Assembly: GCA_937889485.1 (NCBI GenBank)
Contig: CALAPG010000047.1
Span: 1 to 5,679, forward strand
Origin: an uncultured Moraxella sp.
GTDB taxonomy: Bacteria > Pseudomonadota > Gammaproteobacteria > Pseudomonadales > Moraxellaceae
Direction: 5' to 3'
Length of the DNA: 5,679 nucleotides
The position numbers and the translations under genes are program-made. The notes beneath the pieces were generated by a model, which was given only the letters and a program-made list of their open reading frames with translations, searched no databases and was not told the origin of the DNA. Position 1 is the first letter of the stretch. Each line of letters begins with the position of its first letter. Positions 1 to 5,679 of this stretch are shown one piece after another.

Positions 1-2145
1 CCTGAAAGGCTTAAACCCCAAGGTGGCGTCACGCAAAAAGTCCCACTGTCCAGACTGACGCTCAAGGATCTCGACAACCTGATCGACCCGCATCGTAATG
101 AAAAGCTCTATGCCGCCATTCGCACCCAGCTGGAACAGCATGGCGGCAAAGGCGACAAGGCACTGCCCGTTTATCCAGTCATTGAACAAGAAATCCCGCC
201 CAAAGTAGGGGATACCTTCAACCATGGGGTTTATAAGAACGCCAAAGCCACCATTGAAGGCGTTGCCAAAACCAACGGCTACTTTGATGCCAAATGGCTC
301 AACAGTTCTGCGGATATTATTTTGCCTGACAACAGCGCCGAGGTAGACCTTATCTTTGATACCCAGCAGCGCTACCACTTTGATACCATTAAAATCTACA
401 GCATTGACAAAGAAGGGCGCCTGACCGACGACCCCAATCAACTGCCCCTAAAACCAAAGCTACTAAAAGCGCTCATGCCTTATCAAAAAGGCGATCCTTA
501 CTATCAGCCGTTTGTCACAGAATTTACCAATAACCTCACCGCCACCCGTTATTTTAATGGCATCGATGTAGATGTGGTGATGCCATCGGATGAAGCCGCC
601 ACTGAAGGCATTGACTTTAAAAACTCATCAACCATGGACAGCGCCACCGCTGCCAGCGAGCGCCAAGACCAAAATCTAGATGACTCTCAAACCAATCAAG
701 CCGAAGCTTTGCTACCCGAACCTACCCAAACCACTGCCAAAACTACCAAAAATCCCTCAGAACGCGTTACCCCTACCCACCAAAAAATAGGCAACCAAAA
801 AGCGGTTAACCAAGTGCAAAACCCAGAGGACATTGCCCCCTTACAATTTGCCATCGATGACTCAACCGAACAGCGTCTCAACGCCATTAGCCGCAAGGCA
901 AAAAGTTTATTAAGCGCGCCTGAGGATATGGAATTATCGCCTGAAACCAATAACAACAGCAAAAACCCACTGGTTGTCATCGCCAACACCGTTAGTAAAG
1001 TAGCCAAAAAACTGGATAAAAACGAGGATTTACCGATTCAGCCAAGAGAAGGCGAGGTCATCCCCAAACAAACACCACAGCAAGTATATGCCGAAAAACA
1101 AATACCCACCTACGTGGTATTAAATGCCACAAAACCACACGAAGCCCAAATCGGACTGGGTTATGAAACTGACGTGGGCGCGCGCGTGGTCGGCAAATAC
1201 AGTAATAACTTGGTCAATCGTAGCGGTTTACAAACAGGCATCACCCTCTCTGCTTCCAAAGTAGATCAGGCCATTGAGCTCAATGCCAGTTTACCTTATA
1301 AACATCCCTTAAATGACAAACTCACAGGCACGGTGGGGTATGAGCATAAAAAAGTTGACGACATTATCAACACCTTTGAAGCTGATACCGTCTATGCCAC
1401 TATCGCTCGCAATATCTACCATGATAGTGGCTGGAATAGAACCTACTCACTGCGCTATCGAGGCGACGAACTTAGCGTTGACCCCGAAAAATTTGATACC
1501 GACAGCTTACCCTATCCTTTTAACAACCACGCCTCTGACTACACTCAGCAGGCATTGCTAGCGGGCTACGCGCTCAACAAAACCGTGGCAGATAACCTAC
1601 TTGCTCCCACATACGGCTATAGCCAGCGTTACTCAATTGAAGTAGGTGCCAAGGGCTTGCTCAGTGATACCAACATGGCAATCTTGCGTGCGGGTGCAAG
1701 CGGCATGTACAGTTTTGGCAAAGACAAAAAACAACAAGTGCTTGGACGGTTGGATTTGGGCTATCTTTATAGCGGCGACTTTTATGACGTACCCTACCGC
1801 TCACGTTTTTTTGCAGGCGGCGACCAAAGTATTCGCGGGTTTAACACCGACAGTTTGGCGCCCACGTACGGTGAGGGCAAATTTTTGGTAGGTGGCAACG
1901 CGTTGGCGGTCGGTTCTGCCGAATATAACTACGAATTTCGCCCCAGTCTTAGAGGCGCCTTGTTCACCGACTTTGGTAATGCCTATGACCTAGACAAAAA
2001 TTACACCAATACCACAGAAGTAAGTATTGGGGCAGGGGTACGCTGGAAATCGCCTATCGGGCTGGTAAGATTTGATGTGGCAAAAGGGCTCACAGGGGAT
2101 AATAACAGCCTGCGCCTGCACTTTTTTATTGGCTCACCTTTATAA
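1..2145 (+). CDS. tamA: TamA, outer-membrane translocation and assembly module protein (5' partial)
   Basis: Omp85/BamA-family outer-membrane protein that works with TamB in outer-membrane protein/autotransporter insertion and envelope lipid homeostasis. The frame is open from base 1 to the TAA at 2143-2145, giving 714 visible residues. There is no start in the window; a TTG at 322 lies inside POTRA2 and is not the start. In order: POTRA2 to about residue 125, with the typical GYFDA at 93-97 and a final strand ending in QQRY; POTRA3 from about 125, with its helix and YFNG strand at about 184-194; a polar insertion at about 195-367; then the last POTRA3 strand (PTYVVLNATKP) running into barrel strand 1 (GLGYETDVGAR). 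The barrel fills the remaining roughly 340 residues. The family's loop-6 signature is clear: GGDQSIRGF, with IRGF at residues 611-614 (nt 1831-1842). The protein ends in an aromatic-rich last strand (LHFFIGSPL). Signal peptide and most or all of POTRA1 are missing at the edge. Visible length already exceeds E. coli TamA (577 aa), mainly because of the insertion. No cysteines are seen. tamB follows after 148 bases. Barrel, motif and neighbour make TamA much likelier than BamA. Confidence 0.93.
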   Translation, partial: PERLKPQGGVTQKVPLSRLTLKDLDNLIDPHRNEKLYAAIRTQLEQHGGKGDKALPVYPVIEQEIPPKVGDTFNHGVYKNAKATIEGVAKTNGYFDAKWLNSSADIILPDNSAEVDLIFDTQQRYHFDTIKIYSIDKEGRLTDDPNQLPLKPKLLKALMPYQKGDPYYQPFVTEFTNNLTATRYFNGIDVDVVMPSDEAATEGIDFKNSSTMDSATAASERQDQNLDDSQTNQAEALLPEPTQTTAKTTKNPSERVTPTHQKIGNQKAVNQVQNPEDIAPLQFAIDDSTEQRLNAISRKAKSLLSAPEDMELSPETNNNSKNPLVVIANTVSKVAKKLDKNEDLPIQPREGEVIPKQTPQQVYAEKQIPTYVVLNATKPHEAQIGLGYETDVGARVVGKYSNNLVNRSGLQTGITLSASKVDQAIELNASLPYKHPLNDKLTGTVGYEHKKVDDIINTFEADTVYATIARNIYHDSGWNRTYSLRYRGDELSVDPEKFDTDSLPYPFNNHASDYTQQALLAGYALNKTVADNLLAPTYGYSQRYSIEVGAKGLLSDTNMAILRAGASGMYSFGKDKKQQVLGRLDLGYLYSGDFYDVPYRSRFFAGGDQSIRGFNTDSLAPTYGEGKFLVGGNALAVGSAEYNYEFRPSLRGALFTDFGNAYDLDKNYTNTTEVSIGAGVRWKSPIGLVRFDVAKGLTGDNNSLRLHFFIGSPL
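583..1101 (+). other. Low-complexity insertion within POTRA3 of TamA
   Basis: About 173 codons of tamA (visible residues about 195-367) encode a polar Gln/Asn/Thr/Ser/Glu/Pro-rich stretch with no recognisable domain. It sits between the second strand of POTRA3 (YFNGIDVDVVMP) and its last strand (PTYVVLNATKP). In ordinary TamA these are separated by only a short turn. Most of it looks disordered. Two parts look able to form short helices with basic and hydrophobic faces: QRLNAISRKAKSLL at about 291-304 and PLVVIANTVSKVAKKL at about 323-338. The reading frame is intact across it, so it is an in-frame extension and not a frameshift scar. By topology it would be periplasmic, next to the barrel mouth. 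Boundaries are approximate, judged by eye from the POTRA pattern. Confidence 0.75.
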
Positions 2146-2293
2146 CCCTGATAGCCTAAAATACATAGATAGCAAACATACACCAGTTACGTGAGACAAT
2201 GCCCGTTAAATACAAGATTTTTAAGTGAAAATTTGTTAGTATAACGCCCTATTGACTGGACTTTAGCCAACGACTTATTGATTAGCGATTTTA
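2146..2293 (+). other. tamA-tamB intergenic spacer
   Basis: This 148-base non-coding gap is AT-rich. I see no stem-loop followed by a T run after the tamA stop, so nothing indicates transcription must end between the genes. Co-transcription from upstream of tamA remains the simplest reading. The gap is nevertheless longer than in tightly coupled operons and could hold a tamB promoter. There is no clear purine-rich Shine-Dalgarno sequence in the bases just before the tamB ATG. Confidence 0.7.
2240..2245 (+). promoter_or_regulatory. Weak candidate -10 element upstream of tamB
   Basis: TATAAC differs from the sigma-70 -10 consensus at one position and lies about 50 bases before the tamB start. 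No good -35 hexamer is found 16-18 bases upstream; the bases there are a T-rich run. A better -35 lookalike, TTGACT at 2252-2257, lies downstream and has only poor -10 matches at proper spacing. In AT-rich sequence such matches arise by chance, so this is a low-confidence candidate. Confidence 0.2.
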
Positions 2294-5200
2294 ATGAAAG
2301 ACCCAAACAACCACGAGCAGCCGCCCAAAGATCCCGCAACCGATCAACCGCCTGCGCTACAAACCACCTCAGCGGATGAGCCATCAAATGACCTAGAACA
2401 CGGCGGGTCAAAACGCTGGCGCCCGCTTGGTATTTTGGCAAAAGTACTCATGGTACTGCTGCTAGTGTTGGTGACAATCATTGTTGGCGTTTATTATGCG
2501 GTTGGCACCCCGTGGGGTACCCAATTATTAATCAAAGCACTGGTCAAAGAAACAGGTATCCGCCTCAAGTATGGGGAAGGCAATTTGCGCGATGGGCTAT
2601 GGGTCTATGACTTGACCATGCCTGCCAATCCGCCAAAAAGCTATGTGGAGGTCACTGTGGATCGCGCTTATGTCAAAGTGGGCTGGCGTGCGGTTTTAAA
2701 TAAAGAGGTGCACCTTAGAGAAGCCAAAATCCACAACATGGTAATCAACTACAAAAAACCACCCAACAACCAGCCTTTTGACTATGAAAAAATTAGCTTG
2801 CCCGTCAATCTAACCCTAGATGACGTCCAAGCCAACTTGGTTAGATACCAACAAGTAACCAAAGAGCCGCTGGATTTTAAACAAGCGCATGTGCAAAACT
2901 TTACTTGGTATGACAGCCAAATCAAGGTAGGCGCTGCCAAACTGTCGTATAACGAGCTGTTTAGCGCTGATCAGCTGTCAGGTAACATTGATTTACAACA
3001 TGATTATCCGCTAGATGTCACAGGTCAAGTGGTGGTTCATTCTTTGAGTAAAGCCTACATTGATGCGCTAGATGCCCATGTTATGGGTAGTTTAAAATTC
3101 ATGACCGCCGATATCAACAGTCGTTATAACAATGCTGCCGTAACGGGTCATGTCACTGCCCAACCCCTTGACGACCATGCGCCATTTAACGCCAAAGTAG
3201 TGTGGCAAGAAGTGTTACTACCATACGCCACCGATCAAAATATCCGCCTCAAAAATGGCGTAGCGACCGCTTCGGGGGTAACAGACCATATTGAACTGCG
3301 TATCAACACCGATTTGACCGCCAAAGATATCCCCAATGGGCACTATCAAGGGCGAGGGGTGATTGAAGAACAGCGCCTCAAAATTGAGCATTTGACCGCC
3401 CAAGTGGCGCAAGGGCAACTCACCACTCAAGGTACCATTGATTGGCGTGACCGTACGCGTATTGCCCTTATGAACACGGGCAACCAGTTTAATATCCGAG
3501 GTTTATTACCAAAAGATATCGCACCCTATGCCCCCACCACCTTAACGGGCAAGCTTTCGGTGGTATATGATGTTGCTACGGACAAGTTACCGATGCAAGT
3601 GCGTGCCAACCTGCGTCAACAAGATGGCGAAGTCATTAATGCCGACATTCGTAAAGCCAACGGCAAAAACCAGCCTTATGTGATTGATGCCAACTGGCGA
3701 CAATTGGTTCGCCACCAACTTCCCAACAGTATTGGTGAGCTCAATAGCCCAATAGGTAAGGCACATGTGGAATTTTTGCCGCAAATTGCCAAAAAACCCA
3801 GTAGCTTACAAGTCAACGCCTCAGCGCATCTCATTAAACTCAACCAAGCACCGCGCGGTGATTACCAATTAACCCTGAAGCAAACGGGACAACTCATTGA
3901 TATTAATCAATTAGTCTATCAAGGTGTGGCAGGGCAGTTATCTGGTAAAGGCAACATAAAACTTGCTAGCGCCAAGCAACCATTATCTTGGCAAATTAAT
4001 GCCACCACCCATAATCTCAACGCGCATAGCATTTTAGATAGTTTGCCATTACAAGACTTAACGGGCAATGTGGTGGCTTCGGGTATTTTTCAACAAATTG
4101 CTCAGCCCCGCAAAAAAACGCTATCGCGCCACGACGTCACCATCACCCAAATAGACATGGTCGGTGACTTGTTGGGTGCAGATCGCAGTAAAAAACACCT
4201 TGCACTAAGAGGGGCGGGACGCGTTAAAGCCGAATTACTTGCCAACCAACTAACACATATCAGTGCCAAATTTGATGGCAGCCTAAACGCGCCCAACGTA
4301 CCCAAAGGAGAGTTTAAATTTGACGTTGATGGCAGTCCAAAACAGCTTACCATTCGCCAATTTAGTCACCAAGGGAAACAAGGTGGCATCAACGCCAAAG
4401 GTCTCATTGATCTAACCCAAGGTATTGCGTGGCAAATCGCCGCCGATATGCAAAATTTTGATGCCAGTTATTTTGTCCCAAGTTTGCCAAGCCAACTATC
4501 GGGTAATCTCACCACCGATGGCTATTGGCGTGACAGTGCCCAGTACATTCATATTGCCAACATGAATCTCAAAGGACGGCTAAAAAACAAACCATTGACT
4601 GCAGCGGGTCAACTAACTGCCAAACTCAACTTGCCCAAAGACTTATCAAGCCTACGTCATATTTTTGACGCCAATAGCAATGACCAAAAAGCCCGCCAAA
4701 TTCGCCGCTTAATCGACAATATTCAAGCCAACAACTTGTTACTACAGTGGGGCGACAACCGCATCACCGCCAATGGCAACCAAAACCAACTGGTAACCAG
4801 TGTGGATATTAGCACCCTTGATGCGCTAATACCCCAAGTAAAAGGTATCATCAAAGGCGGCATTATACTGGCACAAGATAACCAGCAATCCTTACCCAAT
4901 ATCTATATAGACTTGGTTGGGCGCAATATTGCGGTACCCAACTTTGTGGTGCTGGATGCCAAAATCACAGGTAAATTGGTCAATCTTGCCAACTCGCCTA
5001 GTCAATTACAACTCAATGCCACAGGACTCAATATTGCCAATCAGCCGCTACGCGCGTTGCAGCTGCATTTTAATGGCACCCAAAATAACCACACCCTAGA
5101 CATCAAAACGGACAGTACCAAAGGTCAAGTGCAAGCCACCCTCAAAGGCAGCATTGACTTACGCAAACAGCAATGGCAAGGGGTATTGGGAAATGGGCAG

Positions 5201-5664
5201 ATTGGCACCAAATACGCCAAACTGCAACAATTACAACCTGCACAATTGCTATTTGGATGGCAAGATCTTAATGTGCAAATGGCAGCCCACTGCTGGCAAA
5301 TGGTGGGTCAAAATGGCACACTGTGCCTAAAAAACAACCTCATTGCCACCGCCAAACACGGGCAAGTGGATTTAAGTGTGCAGCAAATTGACAGCCAAAT
5401 CTTTTCTGTCATCATGCCAAGAGACATTGCGTGGTCAGGCAAGCTGAGCGGTACCGCCTTGGTACATTGGCAGCATCACCAAAAACCCACCGTCAATGCC
5501 AGCTTCTATAGTGACAACGGCGTGTTTGGTACGGCGCCGCAAACCCCCGAAGAAAACCCAACTACCATCGCTTACCAGCGTGTTAGTGTCATTGCGCGCT
5601 CAACCCCCGAGGGTCTCAAACTGCGAGCCGACCTCAAGACTGCCGACAACGCAGGCAGTGGCTA
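2294..5664 (+). CDS. tamB: TamB, inner-membrane-anchored AsmA-like translocation and assembly module protein (3' partial)
   Basis: Partner of TamA: a long beta-rich protein anchored in the inner membrane and crossing the periplasm, where family members form a hydrophobic groove thought to carry lipid or outer-membrane protein substrates. The chosen ATG is the first after an in-frame TGA at 2279-2281. Residues 1-43 are a hydrophilic Pro/Gln/Asp-rich tail ending in basic KRWR. Residues about 46-70 are one strongly hydrophobic signal anchor. The following VGTPWGTQLLIKAL and GNLRDGLWVYDLTM patterns are typical of the TamB N-terminus. The remaining thousand or so residues are repetitive strands of AsmA/TamB style (recurring L-x-G-x-L and GQLTTQGTIDW-like motifs). 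A helical break lies at about 780-814, followed by the LLLQWGDNRITANGNQNQL pattern common in the family. The only cysteines are C1000 and C1011. The C-terminal TamB/DUF490 domain is mostly or wholly absent: E. coli TamB has 1259 residues and a short N-terminus, so several hundred residues probably lie beyond the edge. The TAA at 5663-5665 is adapter-derived and not a real stop. Identity is supported by architecture and by tamA upstream. Confidence 0.93.
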
Positions 5665-5679
5665 AGATCGGAAGAGCAC
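5665..5679 (+). other. Untrimmed Illumina TruSeq adapter at contig end
   Basis: The last 15 bases, AGATCGGAAGAGCAC, match exactly the beginning of the Illumina TruSeq/universal adapter seen at the 3' end of Read 1; the final CAC separates it from the Read 2 adapter, which continues CGT. It is flush with the window's right edge, as expected from read-through of a short insert assembled without trimming. Its first A (position 5665, the A-tail base in such libraries) completes the apparent TAA stop of tamB. This stretch is not biological sequence. Confidence 0.95.

Noticed and set aside
696..1007. Antisense open frame of about 103 codons opposite the TamA insertion
   Set aside because: It lies wholly opposite the low-complexity part of tamA. 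C/A-rich, G-poor coding DNA naturally yields few stops on the other strand. Its translation is compositionally odd (Leu/Ser/Val/Trp-rich) with no family pattern.
583..1101. Insertion sequence or frameshift as origin of the extra tamA segment
   Set aside because: No terminal inverted repeats, target duplication or transposase remnant is visible, and the reading frame is intact on both sides with conserved flanks.
1313..1561. Short overlapping forward frames inside the tamA barrel (also 1646-1891)
   Set aside because: They are in another frame of a well-supported gene and show no protein-like pattern.
2146..2230. Rho-independent terminator after tamA
   Set aside because: The T run at 2218-2222 is not preceded by a convincing GC-rich stem-loop.
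2187..2441. Antisense open frame across the spacer and the start of tamB
   Set aside because: It overlaps the tamB N-terminus, has no recognisable domain or ribosome site, and looks like a chance shadow frame.
5663..5665. TAA as the natural end of tamB
   Set aside because: Its last base is the first base of an exact adapter match, and the protein would lack the family's C-terminal domain.

Overview
This window is a two-gene stretch of a Gram-negative chromosome carrying tamA and tamB, the translocation and assembly module. Both genes read rightward and both are incomplete. TamA is an outer-membrane Omp85/BamA-family protein. TamB is an inner-membrane-anchored, periplasm-spanning AsmA-like protein. 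The general make-up (moderate GC, many Gln/Asn/Thr codons, a TamA with a long extra segment, a TamB with a cytoplasmic N-terminal tail) suggests a gammaproteobacterium of the Moraxellaceae (Moraxella/Psychrobacter/Faucicola type). That placement is an impression from sequence style, not a search result.

Layout: 1-2145 is tamA, whose frame is open to the left edge. The signal peptide and all or most of POTRA1 are therefore missing, while POTRA2, POTRA3 and the complete C-terminal beta-barrel are present. A polar, low-complexity segment of about 170 residues interrupts POTRA3 just before the barrel (about 583-1101). Positions 2146-2293 are a 148-base spacer with no convincing terminator and only weak promoter-like hexamers. 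From 2294 to the right edge is tamB: N-terminal tail, signal anchor and a long beta-rich AsmA-like body. Its C-terminal TamB (DUF490) domain lies mostly or wholly beyond the window.

The last 15 bases (5665-5679) exactly match the start of the Illumina TruSeq adapter. The apparent TAA stop of tamB (5663-5665) takes its final A from that adapter. The stop and the 1123-residue protein length are therefore artefacts of an untrimmed contig end.

By the established model, TamA in the outer membrane and TamB anchored in the inner membrane form an envelope-spanning pair. It acts in insertion of some outer-membrane proteins and autotransporters, and (with other AsmA-like proteins) in phospholipid transport to the outer membrane. 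Contact is thought to run through the TamA POTRA region and the TamB C-terminus, both only partly present here. I see no RNA genes, mobile elements, CRISPR arrays or unknown gene systems. The most interesting biology is the POTRA3 insertion in TamA, the single closely spaced cysteine pair in TamB and the TamB cytoplasmic tail.
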